Source: Holacanthus passer
Lineage: Eukaryota; Chordata; Actinopteri; Pomacanthidae
NCBI GenBank assembly: GCA_025331565.1
Contig: JAFREQ010000012.1
Coordinates: 10,344,501 to 10,408,500 of the forward strand
Reading direction: 5' to 3'
DNA length: 64,000 nucleotides
Shown here: one piece after another, positions 46,484-57,900 of the stretch
Layout of the letters: the number at the start of each line of letters is the position of its first letter
Numbering within the stretch: position 1 is the stretch's first letter
Made by a program: the position numbers and the translations under genes
Notes under the pieces: generated by a model
Told to the model about the DNA's origin: nothing
What the model saw: only the letters and a program-made list of their open reading frames with translations
Database searches by the model: none

Positions 46484-47131
46484 CAGTGGTGGAAGAAGTA
46501 TTCACATCCTAGGTCCTAGGTGATGGATTTGGATTAATATTCCTGCTTCATTAGTGTGTATGTTGTACAACCCCAATGCCAAAAAAGGGACGCTGTGTGA
46601 AGTGTTGATCAAAATATTTTTTGATGGTTTGCAAATCATTTAAATACTTAATTGAAAATAGTGCAAAGACAACGCATCAAATGTTGAAACAGAAAAATCT
46701 ATGCTAATTTTAAATTTCATGCAAGCAACATGTTTCAACAAAGTTTGGACAGGGGCATGTTCACGCTCATGAACTTTTCATCAGAGCTCAGAAAAACGGC
46801 TCCATTTCCAGCTTTGTGATGATGCCTTTTTTAAAGAGTTTATTTAGCCTAAGAAGTATGAGGTTTTTTCAGCTTAATAAAGGAACGCTTAATCCCTCAG
46901 TTTCAGAAAAATTCAAAAACAACAAATATGGAAATACATGATTTTCACTGGACGGGAAGGATATGAAAAAAAATAACTAAATAAACATAACAAAAGTCAT
47001 CACACAAATGTAGTGGGGTAAAAAGTAGAATATTTCCCTCTGAGATATATTGAAGTACAAGCATAAAGTTGTAGTCAAGTAAAGTACAAGTACCTCAAAT
47101 TTGTACTTAAAAATAGTACATTCCATCAGCA
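46484..47131 (+). mobile_element. hAT-type MITE of the CAGTGGTGGAAGAAGTA family
   Basis: The left end CAGTGGTGGAAGAAGTATT at 46484 is the start of a very common short non-autonomous hAT-type element of fish. The right part, 47008-47131, has GTAGTGGGGTAAAAAGTAG, then CAAGTAAAGTACAAGTACCTC and AATAGTACATTCC, the family's right end, whose last bases (expected CCACCACTG) are decayed. The element is expanded by a Tc1/mariner-type insertion at 46568. The stretch between 46770 and 47008 may be further inserted or decayed repeat. Confidence 0.75.
46568..46764 (-). mobile_element. Tc1/mariner-type fragment nested in the hAT MITE
   Basis: Begins CAACCCCAATGCC after a TA at 46566, followed by GGGACGCTGTGTGAAGTG, TTTGCAAATCATTTAAATAC and GCAACATGTTTCAACAAAGT, then GACAGGGGCATGTT. 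This is the terminal non-coding end of a fish Tc1/mariner-type element related to, but distinct from, copies 1-3. The other end was not found. Its position inside the MITE shows it inserted later. Confidence 0.7.
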
Positions 47132-47279
47132 GCAACTCTGCACTGTTTAACTTGACCTCCAGTTTGGATGTAAGTACAAAACAAGGATGTATTTAGTGAA
47201 GTCGTGTTTTTGTCTGATGGTTTAACATTTTACTGCATAATTTATGACCGCAGATCCTGAAAGAACAAACAAGTGTTAA
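47132..47279. other. Unannotated DNA
   Basis: Nothing recognised. Confidence 0.45.
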
Positions 47280-47515
47280 ATCCAGCTATTAATCTCTCCA
47301 CTATGGTCTTCTCTTCATCTCTCTACCTCTCGCCTGCCTCCCTAACCTTCTTCCTCCCTCTCTCCTCCTCCCTATTTCTGTCTACTTGACGCTCTACCTC
47401 TCCATGTTCCTCCTGCCTCTCTCTAACTTCCCCGTCTCTCTCTCTCTCAACACGATGTCTACCTCTCTCTCCCTCCCTCTCTTTTTGCTCTCTCTGCACT
47501 TCCTACTCCCCACCG
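47280..47515. repeat. CT-rich low-complexity tract
   Basis: CTCCCTCTCTCCTCCTCCC, TCTCTCTCTCTC and CTCTCTCCCTCCCTCTC patches over about 235 bases. Confidence 0.75.
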
Positions 47516-48555
47516 GTCCACAGCAGCGGAGAAAAGCTGCGAACATGAAATAAATTATGAATCATTTCTATAGGCAGCTACACCTGTAGTGAACTACACT
47601 GCAGAGAATGATGAAAACAAAAGCAATAAATCAAGGCAAATCCACAAGTCGGAGGCAATAGTCCTGCAGAAATATTCCATAGTCATCTCTCTGGAGAGTA
47701 GCTGTGCCACTGAAATAACCCTGATCCCTCATGCTTTCTGATAGTCTGACAGTCTAATGTTACCAGCCAGGAAGTGCTGGTTTTACTAATGCTGCTTGTC
47801 ATAGAAAGAAAGAGTGGGAAAAGAGTGATATGCTAGTTACAAAACTCCTCATCTTATAATATTATATGCAAAGCTTTATGAAATGTTCCACCAAACATTT
47901 GAAGTGTAGAAGTCAAATGATGTGTTAAACGATTATTGAATACACCTGTAAAAATGCACCTATTACATTTTAAGGTGTGCAGACATGACTCGAAACTGCA
48001 AACTTTTAGGATGTGCTGTATTCATCTAACAAGCTCTTCCATGAGTCCATAACTTGACTTAATGATATAACGAGTGTTCATCTCAGTTTTTCCAAATGCT
48101 CTGAATATTTCCAGCTGCTAAGCGTTAAAAACACATCCAACCTATTTTAAGTATTCTAAATGCATTCCACTCCACCATTAGTGAGGTTTTCAGGAGAGGC
48201 CAGGTATGAATATTAAAATCATCAGAGGCTGGCGGTGTTTGTGGATTGTAAACACATCTGTCACTACTGTTTAACCGGTAAACAAGTCTGACCGCTCTCT
48301 GTTTGCTTGTACACAACCATGTCCCTCCATGATATGAAAGGTCATTACAACAACCTGTCTACTACTCTTTCTGCTCTATCTGAAATGACACAGACGCATT
48401 TCATTTACATTTAAATTATAAGCCCGTGGATGACGGTGTTATCCGCCGTCATTTGCAGTGAGACGAACTCGTTTTCGGAGATCATCACCGTCGCAAGCAC
48501 AAAGCCCACCGTTTGACCTTAGAGACAAGTGCTGGGGAGAGGTTTTTAGAGGAGG

Positions 48556-48560
<5 letters not shown>
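47516..48560. other. Unannotated DNA with a small hairpin
   Basis: No gene seen. ATGACGG at 48430-48436 and CCGTCAT at 48446-48452 form a seven-base stem with a nine-base loop in a locally CpG-richer stretch. Confidence 0.5.

Positions 48561-48588
<28 letters not shown>
48561..48588. repeat. (GA)n microsatellite
   Basis: A 14-unit perfect GA run. Confidence 0.95.
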
Positions 48589-48591
<3 letters not shown>

Positions 48592-49897
48592 GGACGTGAG
48601 GAGGTTTTGAGCTTAGGACAAGAGCAACAAATTCTGGCATCTAGATCAAAGTCAAAAAACTTTTGTCAACTTTGGTATTGTTCAGCAAAGAGGCGGAGAG
48701 GCTGAGTGGATGGACGACCACGCTGCAGCAGGGAAGGAGGAGCCCAGCAGGAGGTCTGCAGATCTGAAACATGATGAAACAAGAAGCTTCCATGTGTGTT
48801 TTAAACCTTGACTCAAAAAAAATCTGATATCAGATATGATGAATGTGAGACGGTCCACGTGCTCCTGGAGGCTCTGTGATGTTTTCTGATGAGTCTTTAT
48901 CTCTTCATGTGCCACCACTTGAGTCATTTCCTTCAATAAACCCAGAGAGAAGCTGTCAACTTGTTGCTTTCAATCAAAGGTTGATATGGGTATAAATATC
49001 CAGCAGCTACTGTGGATAGATGTTAAATGTGGATCAAATTTGTGTAAAACTAATAATTGCATTGAGTTGCATTGACAGAAAATCAAAGAATTTTTATGCT
49101 TGACTGTTATAAATTGGTGCAAAATGAAAAACAGGCCCTGAAAATGACATTAGATCCTAATGTTTCCTGCTGTTCACAGAAGTGTTGTACAATGTGCCAA
49201 CAAAAAGGCCATTTTAAACTGTGTTTTAAGATAATTTTTTTTTTTTTCTCAATTTCAATTTTTCTGTTTGACCACATTTTACCTTACACATCCAACCAAC
49301 AAATGAGGACTGCAGCCAAAAGCAACAGTGAAAAACTGTTCAGTCCTCACCTCTGATGAGAAAATAAGTCTGCGATCCAGGTCCATTATAATATAATAGT
49401 CCTTCTGTCACACAGGAACCCAAACAGAGGGAATGTAGTTTCTTACCCCGGGGCTCAGGCCAATTTAAAACATATTAGTGCTCTTGTCGTGTTGGGACCC
49501 AAACTGAGAAAATGTAGTTGCTCAGACTGAGACAGCCAGATAAAATATCCTGGAACAAACAGGATTAGAAAGCATCCGTCAACCAGCAAAATTCAGTTTA
49601 TTCTCTGCGGTTGTGATACAGACGATGCTCTTTGTATCCTCAGATATCCTCAACCTTGAACTGCTGTTATTTAAATGCAGTGTCAGTTATAATCCAATTC
49701 AGTGGATGCAAAGGGAGTAACTGAAATGTGTTTGTATTTGTGTGTGCATGTCAATCCCCTGGGAAGAATCCATAATGAATAACAGGACAGAAGCAGCACG
49801 AGAGTCTGTCAACACTGAGCTGTTTGCGTGTTTGAGAGTTTTACCGTGTGTGCATAGGCAAAATGGCAGCATATTTTATAAGCGGATGTATTGTTTC

Positions 49898-49899
<2 letters not shown>
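48589..49899. other. Unannotated DNA
   Basis: No gene recognised. The frames at 48682-48936 minus and 49072-49356 plus have no known domain; the latter contains a T-run at about 49237-49248. Confidence 0.5.

Positions 49900-49946
<47 letters not shown>
49900..49946. repeat. (TG)n microsatellite
   Basis: A 23-unit perfect TG run. Confidence 0.95.
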
Positions 49947-49947
<1 letters not shown>

Positions 49948-51232
49948 AGAGTGGCAGTGATCCATTGACCTGACAGCTCTTCCTGAGGGAGCGCACACAT
50001 CCCTGTCATTACTGCAGTACCCACTGCTGATTGACTGCTTTCAGCACCGCTCAGGAGATGTCAGTCAGTCAGTCAGTCACACTGTTGATTCCAAGCCAAA
50101 GTCAACACACTTGAGCGGCGCTGACAGTACCGACCGGCCATTGATGATTTATGAAGTCCGTTTTATTACTGCACTTTTACTCCACAAAGCCATCGACCTA
50201 CCTGTGGAATCAGGATTTCCAGCCACGGCGTCACGGCGCATTTGGGGGTCCCGCACATCTGAAACACAGCGAATGAATCTCGTGCTTTGACGGAAGCCAA
50301 ACATCACGAGAGTTAATCAGGAGTCGCTCGCTCCACCAGTCATCAAAAAAATGCCAGATGGGACTATAAAATGCCACTTATTTCAATGCATGTGTCATTA
50401 CATTACGCATCTTGCTCTCTCAGCAGTTATCAGCACAGTGTTGATTTAGAATAGCATATTTTTTTACTATATATTACTCACAACATGGTTTCTCCCACTG
50501 TTTAACCTTTTAAACAAATTGTCAAGTAATTTTTTATTTCTTGGTTATTGTTTCGGAAATAATGTTAATAAATAATTGGCCTGATCTGAATTTCACAGAT
50601 ATCTAGTTGACTGTCAAACCTTTACAAAGCAACATTGTTTGTGTCAACATAATTCATCCTCTCTTACACATATTTATTGTGGTTTTGTCTCCTGATACGG
50701 ACACAGACTTGAGTAGCTGAGAGAACAGATACTGGCTCATACAGACAGACTTAGCTGTATTCTATTTGTGTTGTCAATTTGAACGTACACATAAGCATAT
50801 TTTGTGTTTATCAGGCCTTGGGGTGATGTAAATCTTTATATTATTTATTTATTTACATTATTATGCTTGTTAATTGAATAGTAGCTGTAAATATTCTAAA
50901 GTCAGGCAGCTGGTTTTCACATCTTATGAGTGTTTATAGTTAAAGGCCTCACACATCCTTGCACCACTGAATTTCAGAACAAAACACTTTAAAAAATGTT
51001 GTGTGTGCACGTATTCAATCCATATTTTTACATTACTCACATACTGTGTTGGAAAATGAAAAGATGTTCATGTCAGAACCTAAACTGGGACCAAAAATAG
51101 AGAGAAACATGGAGTCAAAAATAGTGCAGCTCTCAGCCAACACAGTAAGAACTCAGCCGTTTAAACTTATTTCTTTAAAATGTTCAATCAACAGCTTATG
51201 ACACAGGTTATTAAGCACAGAAACTTCAACAT
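49947..51232. other. Unannotated DNA with a (GTCA)n run
   Basis: A five-unit TCAG/GTCA tetranucleotide run lies at 50060-50079. The rest is AT-rich with no recognised gene. Confidence 0.5.
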
Positions 51233-51260
51233 CACACACACACACACACACACACACACA
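51233..51260. repeat. (CA)n microsatellite
   Basis: A 14-unit perfect CA run. Confidence 0.95.
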
Positions 51261-51377
51261 GTGTTTTTGAACTCCAGCCTTGTAAAGGATTGTTCTGCTC
51301 AGCACCTTCACATCTGATTAATTGACTTGTCAGCACAGTATTTTTATCCTGCTCCCCAGTGTACATATGTTTGTATG

Positions 51378-51418
51378 TTTGTGTGTGTGTGTGTGTGTGC
51401 ATGTGGGTGCATGTGTGT
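51378..51418. repeat. Interrupted (TG)n
   Basis: TG run at 51378-51398 followed by GCATGTGGGTGCATGTGTG variants. Confidence 0.85.
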
Positions 51419-51531
51419 CTGCAGTCCTTCCCAGTGTCCTCTCTGTACTGGTGCTGCTCCCAAGGCACAATGGCAACCCAACCTATATGAGAGTCTGTGT
51501 GTAAATGCGTGTGTCCTCGTGCACAAATGAG

Positions 51532-51534
<3 letters not shown>

Positions 51535-51580
<46 letters not shown>
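51535..51580. repeat. (TG)n microsatellite
   Basis: A 23-unit perfect TG run, first of a close pair. Confidence 0.96.
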
Positions 51581-51582
<2 letters not shown>

Positions 51583-51677
51583 ATTTGTGGTGGGCAGGCC
51601 GAGGGGGTTTTTCCTACTGTGTGTTGGACTCTGATTGGCTGGCGCCTGTGGGCACTTCCTGGTCTCTTCTTGTCCAA

Positions 51678-51679
<2 letters not shown>

Positions 51680-51725
<46 letters not shown>
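51680..51725. repeat. (TG)n microsatellite
   Basis: A second 23-unit TG run in the same orientation, 99 bases after the first. All overlapping frames in 51483-51824 are products of the pair. Confidence 0.96.
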
Positions 51726-51726
<1 letters not shown>

Positions 51727-53841
51727 TGAAAGAGAGCGAGACATAGAAAGAGATAGAAGGGAAAGATACTGAGAGTGTGAATAAAAATGAAGCTGTTACT
51801 GTTAATACATTTACTCTCCATCAACTTGACAAAATGCAGTTATCTTCATCCACCCTGAGCTATAATTCAAACTGCACCTGCTAACATTATTGGAGGATTA
51901 ATTGTATTTGTCACATTGCAAAAACATCTGACAAATACAAATGTAGGTAGAGTTTGTTCATGTGGAATTGAAAGGGCACAAACTAGACGTACAAACTAGT
52001 CAGGGAGGGAAAGATGTTATTGAGTTACATTTTGGGAATTGTAGGACCCAGTGTTTTTAGAGCGAGGCCCATATTGGAGATTTAAGCCAGGATGTCGCAG
52101 TCTCTGCTGGATTGATTTTGAATATAAATTTTGAATCTGTCTCTCGCAAGTCCCCAGACTTTATGGTAGTGCAGTACTAAAATGTTGGCGTATGGTCTTT
52201 AAAGCTCACAAAGATCCGTCTGTAGTGTGGCTATGAATCAAGTCCCCGCAGACCCACTTCTGTCTGTTTCGCACTTTCACTCAATCTGCACTGGATGTTA
52301 CTCAGCGGCAGTGACAAGCTTTTCATGCCGCCACGGTGACTTTAGTAAACGAATTCATTGACACAATTAAAAGTAGAAGTGTACGACTGTTCAGGTTTAA
52401 TATTTCATTTTGGTTCCTGATGCGCTCACTTGCAGCTGCAGTTTGAATTATTTCCACCTCAGTGAAGGAAATCAAACCTGCTGCTTGTCTGCTTTGCTGG
52501 ACTTTTGTTTCTCATCCCTGTGATTATTATGTTGTTGTTGTTTGACTTCCTGTGATATGGATGCTTTTCTCATCTAGACAGGCAGCTCACCACTCACCAC
52601 TCATCAATGCCAGTCGTGTCTTTGTTACCTGGCTGAGATTTGATACGTTCATTGTGCTGCAAGTCTGATTGCAAGTTTATACAAGAATTGAATGCACTTT
52701 GCATGTGAGGTATGTTTCATTTTGCTTTTACTCCTATTGTTTCTAAAGCTCCATGGCTTCACCTCCCTTGAGTCAGTATGTACTGGTGGAGACATGGACT
52801 GAAACATTTTATAATGTTGGATAAAGTAAGAGCTATGATGAGGTTAAAATTTTGCAACTCAAAATACAGATTTAGCTTGAGAATTCTGGGGTTTTGGAAG
52901 AACACACTGGCCCTTTAAAAAAAGTTTTTTGCACCTAATGTGATTCTCACTGAGATGGAAAAAGACATCAATCAGTGTGTCTTCATCTTTACAGTCGAGG
53001 ACAAAAGTTGGTACTAAATGCCTCTTTTCTCCGGCTTTGACTGCAGACTCAGTAGGCAACACTTTCCAGCACGCAGCGCTGGCAGAGATCGCCGTCATTA
53101 GACTATTAAAAACAATAAACATCTGCTTTTCTGTCTACCACATATTGCCACAATGTGTTGCGGCATTAGCTAATTAAAAACTTCTCTATGTACACACACA
53201 AGCTTTCATACAAACACTCTTGATTGCGTTGTCTTACTGGGTCGGCTACATACACAGTCAGAGGAATTGGAATACACACACACGCACACACGCGCTCAGA
53301 CATTAAATATAGACAAACATTAAAGAGTTTGAGGAAATTAAGAGAAACACATAAAGAACTTCAAAACTCCAATTCCCAACCTCCCACTGGGGCAATCCTA
53401 GCTCCTTTCTTGCCTTCAGAGCCAATCAGGAAAGAGCTAAATGAGCCTCAGTCATCAGAGGACTGACTGATTGGTTTGGGGCTTTGAGGATGAGATAGGC
53501 ACACTCACAGAAACACATTCATCTAAAAAACCCCAAGCAAGACTTTTCAGTTTGGCACCACATGTTGAAAATGCTTGTGTACACAGGGTTGATATTCAGA
53601 CCGACGTGGCTCAATCTCAGCTGAGTCACGAGTGCAGATACAGCACGACCGCTATATAAACGCATACAGCTCAGGCTGTGACTGCTAATTTGTCTGCATT
53701 CACCACACTGACATTAGCTCTCTGCAGTTCATGCCCCTCGGGATGCCGCCTCTTCATCCCAGGAAAGTTGTATGTCTCCACTCTGTCATATGCATCCACA
53801 AATGAAACTCAGCTGAGGAAACTCTGCCAGCAGGGAGCTTC
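51726..53841. other. Unannotated DNA
   Basis: About 2.1 kb with no recognised gene or transposon. A short GA patch follows the TG run (51730-51765). The frames at 52859-53122, 52977-53177 and 53224-53466 have no recognised domain. Confidence 0.5.
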
Positions 53842-53864
53842 TTTTTTTTTTTTTTTTTTTTTTT
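53842..53864. repeat. Poly-T run
   Basis: Twenty-three consecutive T residues. It may be the A-tail of a minus-strand retroposed copy, but no such body was recognised on either side. Confidence 0.93.
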
Positions 53865-54463
53865 GCAAATAATGTGATGAAAATGTAATTGCCAATAAAA
53901 TCTTACAACTTTTTATGAATCTACAAATCCTGCTAATATCACTCTTACTCAGCAAGGCATGGCGTATAATGTATGCAGCTTAAATTGTAGAGCAATGAAA
54001 TGTAAAAGATTACCAGGTGTACTGAAAAATAGCTGCAGCTCACAGGCGTATCGCTTTTAAAGGTTACTATCATAGTTCAAAATTCTCTTGCTGTAAAATC
54101 CCATATGTTGATTTTGGCTCATTTGCTTTTGGCCAAATGTAATAACCCAGACTTTAGACGTCATCATTTTTCAGGTTTTCAGGTCAGGTATATTTGGAGT
54201 GCCACTAAAGAATGAATGGTTACAATGAAGAGGATTAATCTTAACAAAACAAGAATAAATATCTGGTCACACTCGTAGCAGAATACAATGCAAATGCTGT
54301 ATGCACAATAACACTGTATTGTATTCTACTATATTGAATGTATTTCCCTACATTGATATGTCAACATTTACTTTCTGTATCACTTATCTACAAAACTTAA
54401 ATCTTATATTGACACACAAGCGTTTCCTATTCTATGAAACATGTGTCTATTTGTGCATGTAAG

Positions 54464-54465
<2 letters not shown>
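53865..54465. other. Unannotated AT-rich DNA
   Basis: Nothing recognised. Confidence 0.5.

Positions 54466-54496
<31 letters not shown>
54466..54496. repeat. (TG)n microsatellite
   Basis: A 15-unit perfect TG run. Confidence 0.95.
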
Positions 54497-54498
<2 letters not shown>

Positions 54499-55641
54499 TT
54501 AGTTTAATGAAAACCTTTTTGCATTCAAGCATTTCTTGCTAAAACTGATTTTAACTTGCAGCATGCTCTGACGTCACTGCTGTGGAACATGCAACAATCT
54601 TTTGCATTAAACATAGTGAAAACAACAGGTCAACACTGTCGTGAGCCTTTCTGTGAATATTCATCTGTACAGTGGTGAAAGAGAGACGCTGAGATAGATG
54701 CAGAGACTCACACGGCAGGAGTGTGCTCTGACTGAATTATGGATGACCTGTGTTGTCTGCCTGCTCTTAACTACTGCAGCTTCTTTACCTGTTTGTGTGT
54801 GAGAACCATCATTCATGGTTCAAACAGTGAACGTTTGCCCTGCTGAGCAAAACGCTGACTCTCCACCAGCTCCAGTGATGCTTTCATACCACTGACCTGC
54901 AGTGTAAAGTGCCTGCAGACAGTGACTACAGCGAGAGATCCTCCCCACAGAGATCAATGAAGTCTCACATTCCTTCTTATTTACCGCGTTTACGCTGCAA
55001 CTTCTTTGGCGCATTTTACTGTCTCGGGTGTTGTTTTTTTTTTGTGGGAGATGTTTTGCCTATGTAGATGAAATGTGATAAGACATTAAAAATCACATAT
55101 GTACAGTATTAACACAGCTGACCAGGGTTGGGTTCTGACAGACAGTTCCAGTTTGGATTCGGATCAAGGTTATTAAAATAGCAGAACTTAATAAGATCCC
55201 AGGCTAACAAAGCTTTTCATGAATCATTTATCTTTTTTTAGCAAACAATATATTAAAATGTGTCAATGTGATTCCATAAGTAAAAAGTAACACAACATAA
55301 AATTCACCCCACCAAATATAAACTAGTCAGAAAAGCAATAACACCCGTGCACACTCCAAATTAAAGACTACAGCTACAATGCCATTCTTATTCTCATCAT
55401 TCATTCTTCTTTTCTTCACAAAAAAATCTGTATCATCTGTATTCACAAAGGTTAAAGCCTTTTAAAAGGAATAAATAAAATACTGAATGTATGGATGTAA
55501 CCCTGACTTAAGCTCAAGTGTACATCAAATAAACCCCTGCATCCATCAGTGTTTAAGCAGATATGTTTGCACATTGATGCTGATGCATTTTTAAATGTAT
55601 GTGGTTGGTTGTGACATGGTTTCATGGTCCTCAAGCACCGT
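54497..55641. other. Unannotated DNA
   Basis: No gene recognised. A T-run lies at about 55032-55041. Confidence 0.5.
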
Positions 55642-56123
55642 AACAAAAGAGAAAGAAAGAAAAGGCAGAGAAACTAACATCATGAAAAATTATTATACTT
55701 TCATTGATCAACCTAATAATCAATAATTGATTATCAGTCAATAATTGATCAGAAATCTACACACTACAACAAAAAAGAAAGAAAGAAAGAAAAGACAGAG
55801 AAACTAAGACCATGACATGTGATTATACTTTCATTGATCAACCCAAAATTAAACAACTTTGATGATCGATCCATTGTTAAAATTAAGCTAAAAATGCTTC
55901 TGAGCCTTTGGCTTTATTCCACGATCTTCTTAAGGGAATGATCATGCTTCCATGTTAGATGGTAAACTGAATATCAAGGCGAGCACCCTAAACATGTCAC
56001 CTTGGGCCCTGTAGTCCAAATAATAATCGACCAATGATGAGAGTCAGCAAATTAAGTGCATTCCTGGTTCTTCAGAAATCTACACACTACAACAAGAAAG
56101 TAAGAAAGAAAGAAAGAAAGAAA
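55642..56123. repeat. Local three-part duplication with (GAAA)n
   Basis: Unit A (55642-55713) and unit B (55768-55843) share GAAAGAAAG runs, GACAGAGAAACTAA-type sequence and TTATACTTTCATTGATCAAC. Unit B's left edge, a 22-base stretch at 55750-55771, recurs exactly at 56073-56094, again followed by (GAAA)n to 56123. The pattern suggests duplication seeded on the GAAA repeat rather than a known transposon. Confidence 0.75.
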
Positions 56124-56478
56124 AATTGGCAAGACTATGAATAATGACACCAGTCCACATTAGTATTAATGTTTAATTCCATGTGTGAGTTCTTGGGTGG
56201 TTTCAGTTCACGGACTCCAGATGAATTAGTGTTGTGTTTGGTCCGTGTACGTCGAGAAGCGGTTAGCGGCGCTTTTACTTTGAGGTGTTAGCTAGCAGAC
56301 TCAGTATGTGGACTCCTATCATATTAGCACGGTCGAGGCGTTAGCTGGCGAAGTTAGAATGGATGTTTTTCCTCCCTGGGTGCTCCTGGGAGGATAAACA
56401 GGCCATCCATAATTAACAGCCGCTCCGCCTGCATTCTGATCCACTCTGCTTTAAAAAGAACAACTGTCACCATCGGTT
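56124..56478. other. Unannotated DNA
   Basis: About 350 bases, slightly GC-richer at 56240-56400, with no recognised feature. Confidence 0.45.
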
Positions 56479-56500
56479 AGAGAGAGAGAGAGAGGGGGGA
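56479..56500. repeat. (GA)n microsatellite
   Basis: About nine GA units then a short G-run. Confidence 0.9.
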
Positions 56501-56668
56501 GAAACGGAGACACAGAGATGGGGAGATCACGCTCAGGCAAAGATTCTCCGGCTGGATATGACAGACACCTAAACACACACATGGACACACATACGCGCAA
56601 AGACACATGTACTGATCAAAACACTCACGCATACAGTAAAGAGACACACAGTCGCATGCCATGGCTTG

Positions 56669-56673
<5 letters not shown>

Positions 56674-56708
<35 letters not shown>
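56674..56708. repeat. (CA)n microsatellite
   Basis: About 17 CA units; the preceding 100 bases are also loosely CA-rich. Confidence 0.95.
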
Positions 56709-56710
<2 letters not shown>

Positions 56711-57677
56711 GAAAACCTAGATGCATTATCTTCCTCACACCCAGAGAAGCACACACATTTTGCTCCTGGCTCCTGGAATGAACAGTGAATGGCTTTATAA
56801 TTAATTTAGTGAGAATAGGTTCAACAGTGAAAACAGGAAGCTTCCACTTTACGCTTCTCCTCATACAAAAATACATTTATCTGCAGCTTTTATGACTTCG
56901 CATCGATATATCCACCTGCTGTACTTACCAGCGACTGTAAACCAAATTTAAACCTGTTAGATTTAGTGGAGCTTGTGTCACATACTGTAAAAACTGCTTG
57001 CTTATAAAAACTGAGACCTGAGGCTGAGGCAGGAAAATGAGCATCCACCATCCGACTGACAGTGTCTGTTTACTAGTCATAATATAAATAACTATAGCGT
57101 GGTTTTGATTCTTATGCTGTTATATTAATCAGGTTGATTGGTAAAACCCTGAAAGGAGTGCAGGAGCTAGACTGTTTTATTGTCGTTTGCATGTTACTGA
57201 AATCACAAATGTCGTCCCTTTTTTCAGTCAAAAAGCAAATGTAATGCTAAATAAGGTCCAATCATCTGAGCTGGCAGGCCGGTCACTGCCTATTGATTGA
57301 CAGCTGAGCTGGCAGGGGCATTGACACGCAGTGTAAACAAATTTGAGCTGGTATGTGTCGCTACCTCTCGCCAAGGACAGGCAGGCTTTTGTGGGCAGAG
57401 GTACAGAAGGACACCGTTTAGCATCTCAGACCGATGTTTGCAGGCGGACGAATTAATCAACTATCTGACGTGCAAACTAACATTAGTGTCGCAGTTTTCC
57501 CCCGTTTGGTAGCTCCTTCAGTGAGTGGAGGAGGACAAGACATTGACTTTAAACGTATGTGGGTTGTGTCTGTGGCCCTTGTTTGTGCTGTTTTAAGGCC
57601 GGTGTTTGGCTGCTAATCAGTGTCGCTGTGGCCTCACTGTTTTCTGTCTGCTCCCTGAAACAACAGCACTGATAAAT
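56709..57677. other. Unannotated DNA, GC-richer in 57260-57600
   Basis: No gene recognised. 57260-57600 has more CpG than its surroundings and overlapping plus-strand frames at 57297-57512 and 57434-57616, without a recognised domain. It could be a decayed repeat. Confidence 0.45.
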
Positions 57678-57715
57678 ATATATATATATGTATATATATA
57701 TACATATATATATAT
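57678..57715. repeat. 38-bp perfect AT palindrome
   Basis: TA dinucleotides with one G at 57690 and one C at 57703 placed symmetrically, so the whole 38 bases equal their own reverse complement. Such AT palindromes can extrude as cruciforms and are mutable. Confidence 0.93.
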
Positions 57716-57825
57716 GGACAGACAGAGGATGCTGTCACGATTCCTAAAAATATACATTTAACCCTTTTTGGGACATATTCTTCAGGGCATGTACTTTACA
57801 GTTCAGACTGCAGTAATGGAAATTA

Positions 57826-57900
57826 CAATTTTGAGGCACTTGTTCTTTACATGAGTAGTTCCATTTTATTTACTCCACTACATTTCAGAAGGAAGATAGA
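57826..57900 (-). mobile_element. hAT-type MITE fragment, inverse orientation
   Basis: AATTTTGAGGCACTTGTTCT then CATGAGTAGTTCCATTTTAT and TTTACTCCACTACATTTCAG match, in reverse complement, the right part of the same hAT-type MITE family as at 46484-47131. No ends are preserved. Confidence 0.65.

Noticed and set aside
51483..51824. Overlapping open frames on both strands
   Set aside because: They are translations of two TG microsatellites in several registers.
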